Below are positions 1-8,336 of a stretch of DNA of 64,000 nucleotides, piece after piece. A program made the translations under genes and the position numbers. The notes beneath the pieces are model-generated. The model was not told where the DNA came from. It saw only the letters and a program-made list of their open reading frames with translations, and made no database searches. Origin of the DNA: Pseudobacteriovorax sp. GTDB lineage: Bacteria > Bdellovibrionota_B > Oligoflexia > Oligoflexales > Oligoflexaceae. Within the stretch, counting starts at the first letter, position 1. Every line of letters begins with the position of its first letter. The stretch covers positions 1-64,000 of the forward strand of contig JABSRP010000020.1 of NCBI GenBank assembly GCA_013215145.1. Reading direction: 5' to 3'.

Positions 1-449
1 AATGATTTCATTTTGTACTCCTCTATAATCCTTGCCATGGTATTCCCCTCGTATCGATCGCGAATTATAGACATGGTTGATACCCGACACGAGGCAGCTC
101 CTAGGCCTTGTAGTATCCTGCCGCCGATTAGAATCGTAAAGTTACTGGCAAAAATACAGGCTATTGTTCCCGCCAGGTAAATACTAAGGCCAAGATAGAT
201 GGCTTTTTTTCGTCCGAATGAATCTGAGAAAGGTCCAAAAAACATAAGCCCCAAACCCATCCCTATGAAGATGCTTGAGATAACGAATTGGACGTCGTTT
301 GGGTGGCCTACTTGTAGTTCGATACCAATCAATCCCAGCGCTGGCATCATGGCATCAATCGATAGAGCAACGAAAGACATAAGCATCGCCATGAGGCAGA
401 TAAAAGCTCTGGATGGTGTTTCGGAATCACTTATGGGATGTGGTTTCAT
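1..449 (-). CDS. Bcr/CflA-family MFS drug exporter, N-terminal 149 codons (runs off the left edge)
   Basis: This is the start of an inner-membrane proton-driven exporter of the major facilitator superfamily. Translating the minus strand from ATG 449 gives a first membrane helix (about residues 16-34), the signature loop GPFSDSFGRKKAI between helices 2 and 3 (about 73-85), and the helix-4 segment GRILQGLGAASCRVSTMSIIRD (about 109-130). That last segment is characteristic of Bcr/CflA exporters, whose known substrates include bicyclomycin and other small drugs. The reading frame is open to the window edge, so the C-terminal two thirds are missing and the substrate cannot be guessed. It faces away from the hairpin at 534-562. 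Confidence 0.85.
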   Translation of the reverse strand, partial: MKPHPISDSETPSRAFICLMAMLMSFVALSIDAMMPALGLIGIELQVGHPNDVQFVISSIFIGMGLGLMFFGPFSDSFGRKKAIYLGLSIYLAGTIACIFASNFTILIGGRILQGLGAASCRVSTMSIIRDRYEGNTMARIIEEYKMKS

Positions 450-533
450 AGAGTCTCGTTGACAGACGATTGCCTGTATTCATGGCGCAGGTATATGCGA
501 CCACTCATGATGATAACATAAACGAGAATAATA

Positions 534-562
534 GAAAAAGCTCAGGGGACCTGAGCTTTTTC
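534..562. terminator. Bidirectional intrinsic terminator-like hairpin
   Basis: A 13-bp perfect stem (534-546 with 550-562) closes a 3-nt loop. The stem ends are A5 on the left and T5 on the right, so a U-rich 3' arm is produced on either strand. It lies 21 nt beyond the stop of the minus-strand gene at 584-1261 and most likely ends that transcript. Confidence 0.75.
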
Positions 563-583
563 TTTTGATAAATCTAGAATTAT

Positions 584-1261
584 TTAGCAGACCCAGTAGC
601 TGTGTAGAGAGATGACTCGATCAGAGTTATTGTTCGTCTTAATCCCCACCCCTTGGAGCCATTTGTCATGACAACCACCTGGATAATCTGGGCTGTAGTC
701 ATAGGAACTCTTGTAAAAATCGAGGTCTGAAGCTGTACCTACTGTAACAGTTCCGTCTTTGTACCAAGTGTATACCCGTTTTGAGGTACCAGCGATTCCC
801 ATATCAATGATGTCATCAAAAGACTTGCCGGGAGGCAACGAGAAGCTATGACCCCTACTATAACGATCCAGATCATTGCTCCGGCCGATGCTATAGGTTC
901 CGTTATCATACCATGTGTATACATTATCATTTGTGGGATGAATCGCGATTCCCAATATTTGGTCTTTGCTGGTTCCTAGTGCTGAGCTGTAGTTATATGG
1001 GGCTCGATATTGGGTCATATTTGATTGGTTGCCAGAAAAAACTTTACCGTTGGCTAGCCAAGTATAGATCCGTCCTGATGATTTTGCTACGGCAGTACCT
1101 ACTACGTTTGCATTATAAAACATCTGTGGGTACGTCGTACCTTTTGTACCGAACCTTTCGAGATCCCAAGAATTACCTCTTCCGTAATAGGTGATCTGTG
1201 CCGCCTGGGCACTGGTTCCTAATAGCAATAATGGAATGATTGTGTGTAATATGCGTTTCAT
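584..1261 (-). CDS. Secreted protein with 49-residue YTW repeats, function unknown
   Basis: No known family is recognised. The 225-residue product begins with a clear Sec signal peptide (hydrophobic residues 6-20, likely cleavage after SAQA, residue 20). The mature part is repetitive: the triplet YTW occurs at residues 66, 115 and 164, exactly 49 residues apart. Each is followed by a turn (A/D)NG or KDG, a short beta-like stretch, a (S/A)xDL or NMT segment and an aromatic YxYS or HSFS element. A truncated first unit sits at residues 24-40 and a degenerate last one near 215-225. Two cysteines (197 and 225) could form a disulfide. The periodicity resembles beta-propeller blades. The start has a strong RBS (AAAGGAG, 7 nt). 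It appears monocistronic. Confidence 0.8.
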   Translation of the reverse strand: MKRILHTIIPLLLLGTSAQAAQITYYGRGNSWDLERFGTKGTTYPQMFYNANVVGTAVAKSSGRIYTWLANGKVFSGNQSNMTQYRAPYNYSSALGTSKDQILGIAIHPTNDNVYTWYDNGTYSIGRSNDLDRYSRGHSFSLPPGKSFDDIIDMGIAGTSKRVYTWYKDGTVTVGTASDLDFYKSSYDYSPDYPGGCHDKWLQGVGIKTNNNSDRVISLHSYWVC

Positions 1262-1429
1262 GCTTAGCTCCTTTGTGATTTGTCAACGTCCTCATTTCAT
1301 CACGAGATAAGCTGTGAGTCATCGAGAAGGAGCAAGAACTAAGAAAATATGGTTACATATTGTAACCGGTCGCAGGCATAAGTTGAATTGGTGTGTTAAA
1401 AGCCATTTAATAACAATAATTTTAGTTAG

Positions 1430-2215
1430 TTATTGGCAGAACCAATTCTCACAGCCGGTGCTATTGTCAAGTTTAACCGGTTTGAGTGATTTGCTTTCCT
1501 CTGCAATCGATTGAATCCTTTCAAATCCTAGAGAGCGAACCTTGTCGAAGAGGTCACGAGGTGTTTTGTTGAATGCCTGCAATGCTTCGCTGTTGCTTTC
1601 AATAAACAGGTTGGGTTTGATTCCTCGCTCCCGAGCTCGTTGGATTGGCCTACGAATACCCTCTAGAACCAGACACTCAGCCCCCTCAACATCCACTTTA
1701 ATCGTGGCGGGAAGACAGTCAGGGGCAGCGGAGTCTAGAGTTTTTGTTCGAATATTGATTCTCTTGATATCGATTTCGTTCCGACTTACGGCCATGCTTG
1801 TAAAATCCGATTGCAAAAGATCTGCATTGAGGGTGGCATCGCCATCGGAGTCGGCCAATGCCGTATTGAAGGGAAATATGCGCTTTTCTAAGCTGTTCTG
1901 ATAAATATTTTCTGTTAGAAACTTATAAGTCCGAGGGTGTGGCTCGAATGAAAATACACGACTATTGTTTCCCGCATATTTTGCCGCAATCAATGAGTAC
2001 TTTCCCAAGTGAGCTCCGACATCCAGAACATCCCCTTCAGGTTCCAGGTGCTTGATAAATAGCTCCTCAAAGAATGTCTCGTGATGTCCGGAACCGATCG
2101 CTTTTAGGAGGCCATAGTCTTCGAAAGCGCCTGTGAGTGTTAGTTCGTTGAAGGTCACGGTTTTTGTTTTAATCAACTTGGCCCCAAGTTTCTTGAGGAT
2201 ACGTTTTGCCGACAT
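1430..2215 (-). CDS. FkbM-family SAM-dependent methyltransferase
   Basis: The product (261 residues) carries the FkbM fold. Motif I is VLDVGAHLGKYS with the acidic end of beta-2 in FEPHPRTYKFL, and the later strand IKVDVEGAECLVLEG is the family hallmark. FkbM enzymes O-methylate sugars or small metabolites, which fits its place beside a polysaccharide flippase. The frame stays open upstream to 2389, overlapping the racemase gene by 19 bp. I prefer ATG 2215 because AAGGAT lies 7 nt before it and the upstream 58 residues are outside the conserved domain. An alternative Met at 2251 has no obvious RBS. Confidence 0.8.
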   Translation of the reverse strand: MSAKRILKKLGAKLIKTKTVTFNELTLTGAFEDYGLLKAIGSGHHETFFEELFIKHLEPEGDVLDVGAHLGKYSLIAAKYAGNNSRVFSFEPHPRTYKFLTENIYQNSLEKRIFPFNTALADSDGDATLNADLLQSDFTSMAVSRNEIDIKRINIRTKTLDSAAPDCLPATIKVDVEGAECLVLEGIRRPIQRARERGIKPNLFIESNSEALQAFNKTPRDLFDKVRSLGFERIQSIAEESKSLKPVKLDNSTGCENWFCQ

Positions 2216-2370
2216 GATTATGATCCTTATGAGATTGCCATTCTCGAACATGCGTTTGCGCGATCGCTTTGGTCCATTGAGCGAGTCTAGGCCAATATCT
2301 CTTGCCGCAATATGCGATAGTTTTGCCAGACTATCATATAAATAGAGTTCGTGAGCAGCAAATTCTAAAG

Positions 2371-3072
2371 TTAAATACTGGCTTGCCAAATCGCGCGTGC
2401 GTGAAGTTCGACGGAGTTTAGCAGCGGAATCGGAGCGGAAGCGCCCTTCATAAGCATTGGGATTTCGGTGCAGGCTAATATGACTGCATCAACGCCCAAA
2501 TCCTGATACTCTTTGATATAGCTTAAGAACTCGTCTTTTAGCTCCTGAGTAAACTGACCTTTGACGAGTTGCTTAAAAATCGCCTGATTGACTCTCGTTG
2601 CTATTGATTCCGGAGGTAGCACAACGTCAATGCCACGTTCTTTGAGTGAGGCCACATAGGGGCCATCTCGCATCACGTATTTTGTACCCAAAAGTCCCAC
2701 TTTTTTTAAATTGGATTCAAATAATGCCGCCACAAGCCCGTCATAAATGGTGACAATATTGGGGTTCAAATGTGGCTGTTGTAGGTAGATATGAGCGGTA
2801 TTGGAGGCTAGAGCGATGATCTCAGCACCTGAGTTTCTTAGTTTGTCTATTTCCTGACTAAATAACTTATTAATAGCATCCGAATTGCGGGCTTGTTGCA
2901 GCTCAACCAAATCAGCAAAGTCGAGACAGCTAACTATCATGCGAGCTGAGGCATACGGGCGCTGTTGTTTGGCTGCAAGTTCGTTAATCTCGCGGATATA
3001 CTCGATGGTGGAGTGCCAACTAATGCCGCCGATTAGACCTATTTGTTTTTCTTGCTTTAGCACGATTACCAT
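2371..3072 (-). CDS. Aspartate/glutamate racemase-family protein
   Basis: The 233-residue protein has the two-lobed pattern of the Asp/Glu/hydantoin racemase superfamily. The N-terminal IGLIGGISWHSTIEYI is typical of aspartate racemase and YgeA relatives, followed by ASNTAH in lobe 1 and ILACTEIPML in lobe 2. Family members interconvert L- and D-amino acids with two facing acid/base residues, usually cysteines. Here the lobe-2 Cys is present but the residue before NTAH is Ser, so activity may be altered or restricted, as in Thr/Cys variants of the family. It is followed immediately by the FkbM gene on the same strand, probably one transcript. Confidence 0.75.
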   Translation of the reverse strand: MVIVLKQEKQIGLIGGISWHSTIEYIREINELAAKQQRPYASARMIVSCLDFADLVELQQARNSDAINKLFSQEIDKLRNSGAEIIALASNTAHIYLQQPHLNPNIVTIYDGLVAALFESNLKKVGLLGTKYVMRDGPYVASLKERGIDVVLPPESIATRVNQAIFKQLVKGQFTQELKDEFLSYIKEYQDLGVDAVILACTEIPMLMKGASAPIPLLNSVELHARAIWQASI

Positions 3073-3128
3073 CCATTTGATTTTAATCTAATTCTATTAT
3101 CATAGAGGACGGTAGGCTCATTTATCAA

Positions 3129-4556
3129 TTAAATCTTCAATCCTCGATCAAAAAGCTTTTCCAGGACTCTTTTTATGGTCGTGTAGTTGCAAATCACGTT
3201 AAGGAGAAGGAAGGTTAAACTGGAAAAAAAGAATCCGACGATCGGGCCGTCCCAAGGTGAAACATACCCTACCGCAAAAGTAAGTAGAACACAGGTACAT
3301 GACTTAAGGGTTTCATTGGTTATGATACTACCCAGCTGTTCCTCACGGCATGCAAAGTATATAAACACCGAGAAACAGATCCGAGATAAAATGATGGCGT
3401 AAGCGATACCAAACAGTTCGAAGCGAGGTGTCAGGAAATATCCGACAGCAAATATAATAAGGATTTCGAGTGCCAATGCTATGTTGAGACTCCATATCTG
3501 CTGTTTCCTCAAAAAATACAGATTGGTGGCAACGATCTGACCAGCCATGAATATCAAGCTCGCCGCCATTAATTGAAACACAGGCGTGACGATTTTAAAG
3601 GATGCGCCAATCAAAATTCCAAGAATAGGGGAGCCAAAATAGTAGAACAAAATAGTAATCATACCGAAAGTTTGCATGAGCAACCAGCAGTTGCCCTTGA
3701 CTAGTTGGTTGTCTCCGACCTTGGCATTTTTTGTTTGGAAGCTCTCTGCAAAGAAAACAGTTGCGAGAAGAAGACCGACATTAACTAGACTTGTATGGAC
3801 GCGACTGATGCCACTATACAATCCGAGATTCTCTGGACTTGAGACTACCTCTGCTAGGAAAAAATCGCTTCTTAGCAATAGAACAGTAAGGACGAAATAA
3901 ATACCAAAGGGAAACGATTTTCTCCAGATGTTCCTCATCACGGCCAGGTTGGGCCGCCGTATTTTATAGCGAATAGCAAAAATAAAAAACGAATAGATGT
4001 CAGTTAAGCAGTGAGTGCCGTAGAGCACTACCGCAAAAAGAAGCGCTTCGGCAGGAGTCGATACAAAAATAAATGCCGAAGCAGTTAACACGCATCTTAC
4101 CGATGTTGTGACGACAGTAAGCTGACCAATCTTTTGCTCAATGGTGAAGTAGAAATTCATGTTGAGCGCACTAAGGCATAAAGCAATGACTGCTAAGTAG
4201 CTGATTTGTCTAACAATTTCTGACTGACCAGATGCCATCCAAAGGACTAAAACTGAAGCAAACACGGCATGTGCCGCTCTCATGATCAGTAGAGCGCCAG
4301 CATGACGTCCGATTGACCTTTCATCAAGATCTTTGTCACCCCCTATCTTCAGCATCGAATAGTGGTGGTATCCGAAACTGACCATAAAGGCAGCGACTTC
4401 AAGAAGGCCAACACCGAAGGTTACCTGCCCGAAAACCTCTAGACCAAGACGTTTTGATCCAATATTAACTAAAATCAAAGGGGCAAGTTTGTTGAAAACC
4501 TCTGCTAGCCCCACGACTAAGATCGTCTTGAAGACTCTTTTTTTGTTCAATACCAT
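3129..4556 (-). CDS. Polysaccharide/oligosaccharide flippase (Wzx-like, MOP superfamily)
   Basis: A 475-residue integral membrane protein with about 12-14 hydrophobic helices spread over the whole length. The N-terminal block (GLAEVFNKLAPLILVNIG, then GLEVFGQVTF) matches the first two helices of polysaccharide-synthesis transporters that flip undecaprenyl-linked repeat units across the inner membrane. It lies upstream of the racemase and FkbM genes on the same strand, suggesting a small envelope-glycan locus. The priming transferase and a glycosyltransferase lie 38 kb away at 41493-44010, so the pathway seems scattered. Confidence 0.75.
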   Translation of the reverse strand: MVLNKKRVFKTILVVGLAEVFNKLAPLILVNIGSKRLGLEVFGQVTFGVGLLEVAAFMVSFGYHHYSMLKIGGDKDLDERSIGRHAGALLIMRAAHAVFASVLVLWMASGQSEIVRQISYLAVIALCLSALNMNFYFTIEQKIGQLTVVTTSVRCVLTASAFIFVSTPAEALLFAVVLYGTHCLTDIYSFFIFAIRYKIRRPNLAVMRNIWRKSFPFGIYFVLTVLLLRSDFFLAEVVSSPENLGLYSGISRVHTSLVNVGLLLATVFFAESFQTKNAKVGDNQLVKGNCWLLMQTFGMITILFYYFGSPILGILIGASFKIVTPVFQLMAASLIFMAGQIVATNLYFLRKQQIWSLNIALALEILIIFAVGYFLTPRFELFGIAYAIILSRICFSVFIYFACREEQLGSIITNETLKSCTCVLLTFAVGYVSPWDGPIVGFFFSSLTFLLLNVICNYTTIKRVLEKLFDRGLKI

Positions 4557-4767
4557 GTCCTACGCAATGTCATAATGTGGTAAGACTATCAAAATAGCAT
4601 CTAGGTACAAGATTTAATCGGTGTAACCAGTAATATTCCTGGAATTGATACCCGTATCGAAAGATTAGGGGAGTGGCTATGGGTTTTCAGATTGCGCGAA
4701 TCGCTCCCAAATACGCTTTATCTGCTCATCGCTGATAAAGCGTTTGCCCTCTTGCAGGCAGCCATTC

Positions 4768-5097
4768 TCAGTCCCGGTGAAACTTTCCCTGTGTGTGGTT
4801 GGAAATTGTCAGCACCAAATAATCAGCTAGTTCTTCCTGGCATGAACCTAATATCGAAGGGAGCTCACGAAGTTGGCTTAGAGCATTGCGGTCTGATTGG
4901 TTTAGGTCGGCAATTTGGATCTCTATGATTTCCGATTTGTAGTCGGATCCATAGGTAAATCCGGTGAAATGTCGCTCTAATACAAGACTGGCATCGTCAG
5001 GGATCGCAATTGGCTTTCCCTCGATAAAATAGAGCATGATCGAGGTTACCAGCAAACCTAAACCAAGAGTCGAAACCAATAGTATTCGTTGATTCAT
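4768..5097 (-). CDS. Small membrane-anchored protein coupled to the protease gene, possibly frameshifted
   Basis: Unrecognised 109-residue product with one N-terminal membrane helix (residues 5-24) and a soluble remainder. Its ATG overlaps the stop of the upstream protease reading frame (TAATG, 5097-5099), which implies translational coupling and a shared job. It ends after GKFHRD at TGA 4768-4770. One base out of register, a frame is open from 4808 down to TAG 4677-4679 and reads as a plausible hydrophilic tail (CLQEGKRFISDEQIKRIW). That tail has no start codon of its own. A single indel between 4771 and 4808 would join the two into a protein of about 140 residues. The small ORF itself seems genuine, while the frameshift is an inference. 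Confidence 0.5.
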   Translation of the reverse strand: MNQRILLVSTLGLGLLVTSIMLYFIEGKPIAIPDDASLVLERHFTGFTYGSDYKSEIIEIQIADLNQSDRNALSQLRELPSILGSCQEELADYLVLTISNHTQGKFHRD

Positions 5098-5753
5098 TAA
5101 GGCTTGCCATACATGGCTTGAATGGTAGCGATATCACCAGCGCTCAACTGATTATTGTAAGACGAACCGTAGCAATAATTCATAATCGAGTTGGGGTCAA
5201 AGCTTCCAACTGTTGTATCGCCATTGGTCCCTTGAGGAGAATCGGTGCAACTAGCAGGTCTGTCGCCGCGGTTATGCTCGTGTGAGAGTCCGATAGCATG
5301 ACCAAATTCATGGATAGCATTGCTACCAATGCAGTTAGTACGGCTGGCAGTCGAGTTGTTGCAACTTGGACTAAAGCTACCGAAGGTGAAGTTCAGTGTT
5401 ACATAACCTCAAAGGGAAATATCGTCCCCTAGGCCGTCACTGTGAGGGGCGATATCAGCCACCTCAATATTGATATCTTCATCGCGAAAGTACTCGCATT
5501 CGTCCCAACCGATAAACGTAAGGCCAGAGTGCTTTTCCCAAGTGTCGGTGATCCGTTGTTGGACATAGTTTCTGTCGGCAGCCTGACTGTCATCAAGGTC
5601 CTCCCAGCACACCCTTAATGTTTTTTTGGGCCAGACCTTGCCGCTGTGATAGTAACCATCAAGGGAAGATATGGAATCCTCATCTTTTCCGCAAGAAACG
5701 ACGCAGCCTAAAATAATGCAGATAACGGTAAATACCCCTGCTTGTATCCTCAT
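5097..5753 (-). pseudogene. Matrixin-like zinc metalloprotease lipoprotein interrupted by one in-frame TGA
   Basis: ATG 5753 opens a signal peptide with a lipobox-like VVSC (Cys21), then a propeptide-like region and a domain with WPKKTLRVCWE and ITDTWEKHSGLTF, typical of the first half of a metzincin domain. Translation meets TGA at codon 115 (5409-5411). Reading straight through in the same frame gives the whole catalytic end: HEFGHAIGLSH at codons 148-158 (HEXXHXXGXXH zinc site), a Met-turn SIMNYC at 189-194, four Cys, and a natural TAA at 5097-5099. So only one codon separates two intact halves. Nonsense mutation, sequencing error, or recoding of UGA are all possible. As written the 114-residue product has no zinc site. 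Confidence 0.8.
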
Positions 5754-5837
5754 TTTATCCTCCCTAAACCTTTCTTCCTAACTCCAATCCACGTTGATAC
5801 AACGAAGGTTCGTGAATTTGGTTGCACGGTATTGGGA

Positions 5838-6608
5838 TTAAATCTCTTGCTGCCGTCTAATCTCGGCTATGGCAATGCTAAATGCTGATGCGACATTAAG
5901 GGAGTTTTTTCCGCCCATGAGGGGTATGGAAAGGCAATCATCGCAACAAGAAATAATTTCCGGAGAAATTCCATGGCGTTCATTACCCAAAACCAAGGCT
6001 GTAGGTCCAGAAAAGTTATGTTGATAGAGGCTGGTACTAGCCGTCGTTTTTTCAAGAGCGTAGACGCGAAAAGACTTTGATTTAAGGGATGCAATGAGTT
6101 CCTTAGTGTTTGGGTGACGTTCCCAGGCAACAATTCGTGCGGTGCCCATGGAGGTTTTGATGACCGAGGGGTCATCTCCAGCAGCCGTATAGCCAGACAA
6201 ATATATTTTCTGAACGGCGAAACACTCAGAACTTCGGAATATCGAACCCACATTAAACGCCGATCTTAGACTGTCAGCAATAACAACGATAGGATTGTGT
6301 GCAGTGTCTATTTGGCGCTTGCTATCTCCTTCGATCAATTGAAAGTCGTGATCCATGACTGTCTTGGCGTAGATTCGCTCGAGGGGAATCAAAATGCTGA
6401 GATACTGCTGGTGGCTCATTCCAAGCTTTATATGACGTCTCAGCCTAAGTAGATCACCTAGATCCTTGCGATTTTCTTCTTTCAGTGAGTCAAGTTCCTG
6501 TTCGAGCTCCGCAAGTTTTTGGCTGCGAATAGGACTGTCCCAGTTGCGGTCGATATACTGAGCATGAGTCAAAAACTTTCTAATAATCGCTTTAAAGTGA
6601 TCTGCCAT
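5838..6608 (-). CDS. TrmH/SpoU-family RNA 2'-O-methyltransferase
   Basis: The C-terminal half (about residues 105-256) is a SPOUT knot methyltransferase. It has motif 1 AFNVGSIFRSSE, motif 2 ALVLGNERHGIS and motif 3 IPLMGGKNSLNVASA, all intact, which supports SAM binding and 2'-O-ribose methylation of tRNA or rRNA. The N-terminal 100 residues are helical and charged and are not the usual L30e-like substrate-binding domain, so the target nucleoside cannot be assigned. ATG 6608 is the only start upstream of the domain in this frame. It is divergent from the metallopeptidase gene at 6828. Confidence 0.85.
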   Translation of the reverse strand: MADHFKAIIRKFLTHAQYIDRNWDSPIRSQKLAELEQELDSLKEENRKDLGDLLRLRRHIKLGMSHQQYLSILIPLERIYAKTVMDHDFQLIEGDSKRQIDTAHNPIVVIADSLRSAFNVGSIFRSSECFAVQKIYLSGYTAAGDDPSVIKTSMGTARIVAWERHPNTKELIASLKSKSFRVYALEKTTASTSLYQHNFSGPTALVLGNERHGISPEIISCCDDCLSIPLMGGKNSLNVASAFSIAIAEIRRQQEI

Positions 6609-6827
6609 TGTGACGTTTCTTTGCCTTTACTTTCGGTTCCTACTTACTCATCTGTTGCTATAACCACTGAATTTGTTACATGCCAATGGAAACTCAATCG
6701 CGAGCCACAAATTTCGCCTTCCTGAGATAACTAATTTTGCTAGTATAAGCAGCAGGAACCTGATTTTTATTTGGATTTTTTGACAGATTCGGTCTATTGA
6801 TATCAGAATACCTTGAGAGGGAATCCT

Positions 6828-8336
6828 ATGAAAAAGCAGCTTTTAATATGTCTTATTGGCATCTTCATCCTGTCTTGTCAGGCCGAAGAAGAATCGGAAG
6901 ACACCGCCAACTTAGGAGATCAAAATCGTTTAGATGTCCCGACTCTTTTACCTTTCGTTGAAGAAGCTTGTGAAGAGGGGGTGAATAGCCTGGTGGGCCT
7001 GCAATACTGGACCTGGGATGGGGCGACAGTTTTCCCTACGGAGTTTTCGAGTAGTTTCTGGGCGTCTCCAGTGACGCTGCAGTCCCAAGCCATCTGGAAA
7101 ACCATGTATGGTTATCAGGAAATCAATAGCGTGTCTTCCTCATGCTCGTCGTATACCAATCTTAACGATTTACTTTCTAATGATTGCATCGATGAGCAAC
7201 GGGCAACACAAAACCCAAGAGACCTTAGGATTTGCTCGAATCAGCCTTACGATCGACCTAGTATTCAAGCCGCTGCATTAAGTGTCGCTGGAACCCTCGA
7301 AGAAGCCTTTAATTTCGCAGCAGGCACTGGTGGAGTGGGAGCCCTGTCTCCTTTGGCCCTTCTTTTGTTACCTGATATTAAATACGAACGTGAAGGAAAA
7401 CAAGATCTAGCATTGACTGATAATGCCGGCTGGGTTCTCTCTAATAAATTTCCAGGAGTCGCCAACTACCTTGTGTTCTATCCCATGAGTGAAACATACC
7501 TGGCGACAGATAAGCCTCCTTTTTGGGAGGTTCCTTGGGTCATCAATCACGAATATGGGCATCATCTTTTCTACAATTACTTGGGCCAAAAAGCGCGAAT
7601 CAAATTTGGTTATGCAGGAATTGTGGACAACGCGGCTCATGGCGGCGTAAATGAGCATCATCACGGTCACAGCCATAGCCATAGCCACGGTCTGGCCAGC
7701 CACTCTCACCACTCTCACGAGCATCAGGGCGTGATGGAGAGGACTGCCCATAGTCATCACCGAAACCTAGATACCACTACTAGGGAAGGTAAAAATGATG
7801 TGTTTTTTACCGGCATAAATGAAGGGTTTGCGGACTTGTTTGCCCACTATTCTTTGAATAACTCCTCGGTCCAAATGACAAGTATTTCCTGTCGGTTTGA
7901 TTTCCGGGATGTCAGCAATGATCTTTTGAACAATGGTCTTCCCAAACGTTTCGATCGCAATGATTTTCCTCAATCCGATGCCTCTGTTTGTGAAATTGTA
8001 GACTATGGTAGCGTTCATACCATCGGATCTATCATGGCTTCGTTTTTCGATCGCATGGTGGAATCAGCCGGTTATTCGAATCCCATGGCCAAAGGTAGGC
8101 TATTATTCACTTTCCTACAAGACTTTGCGGGATCCTTAGAAGGTGCGCTACCCGATGACAATCTATTGCCTTCGGATTTGGCTCTCCTATATACCTCTTC
8201 AGTGTTTAATACACTCACCATGAACGGACAGGCTATCAGTGCCCGTCAGTGTGAAATCGTTGATGAAGTCTTTGGTGACTCATTTACTTTTCCAAGGCGT
8301 TTTGTTGATAATTTTAGCCTCTGCGTTTCTCAATAA
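6828..8336 (+). CDS. Lipoprotein zinc metallopeptidase (gluzincin type) with His-rich insert
   Basis: The 502-residue product starts with a lipoprotein signal (FILSC, Cys17), so it should be anchored in the envelope. The catalytic helix is HEYGHH (H241, E242, H245). The third zinc ligand is likely Glu332 in NEGFADLF, the arrangement of gluzincins such as M4/M36 families. Between them, residues 271-311 contain 16 histidines in 41 residues, mostly HS repeats, which could buffer zinc. The domain is otherwise not one I can place in a named family. ATG 6828 is chosen over TTG 6813 because GAGAGGG precedes it by 6-7 nt and it begins the signal peptide (MKKQLL). TTGACA at 6780 with TATCAG 15 bp later may be the promoter. 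The 3' end overlaps hrpB by 23 bp. Confidence 0.8.
   Translation: MKKQLLICLIGIFILSCQAEEESEDTANLGDQNRLDVPTLLPFVEEACEEGVNSLVGLQYWTWDGATVFPTEFSSSFWASPVTLQSQAIWKTMYGYQEINSVSSSCSSYTNLNDLLSNDCIDEQRATQNPRDLRICSNQPYDRPSIQAAALSVAGTLEEAFNFAAGTGGVGALSPLALLLLPDIKYEREGKQDLALTDNAGWVLSNKFPGVANYLVFYPMSETYLATDKPPFWEVPWVINHEYGHHLFYNYLGQKARIKFGYAGIVDNAAHGGVNEHHHGHSHSHSHGLASHSHHSHEHQGVMERTAHSHHRNLDTTTREGKNDVFFTGINEGFADLFAHYSLNNSSVQMTSISCRFDFRDVSNDLLNNGLPKRFDRNDFPQSDASVCEIVDYGSVHTIGSIMASFFDRMVESAGYSNPMAKGRLLFTFLQDFAGSLEGALPDDNLLPSDLALLYTSSVFNTLTMNGQAISARQCEIVDEVFGDSFTFPRRFVDNFSLCVSQ

Noticed and set aside
199..462. Plus-strand 87-codon ORF at the left edge
   Set aside because: It is antisense to the Bcr/CflA transporter, whose minus-strand translation shows clear family motifs.
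4713..4743. Ten-bp hairpin (ACGCTTTATC/GATAAAGCGT) as a terminator
   Set aside because: No T tract on either side and it overlaps the frame that may be the displaced tail of the small gene; left unassigned.
5409..5753. Taking the 114-codon ORF as a complete small lipoprotein
   Set aside because: The same frame past the TGA supplies the missing catalytic half and a coupled stop, so the short form is better read as a truncated protease.
7407..7760. Minus-strand ORF rich in Met/Val/Ala opposite the His-rich region
   Set aside because: It is the shadow of the repetitive CAT/CAC codons of the metallopeptidase gene.
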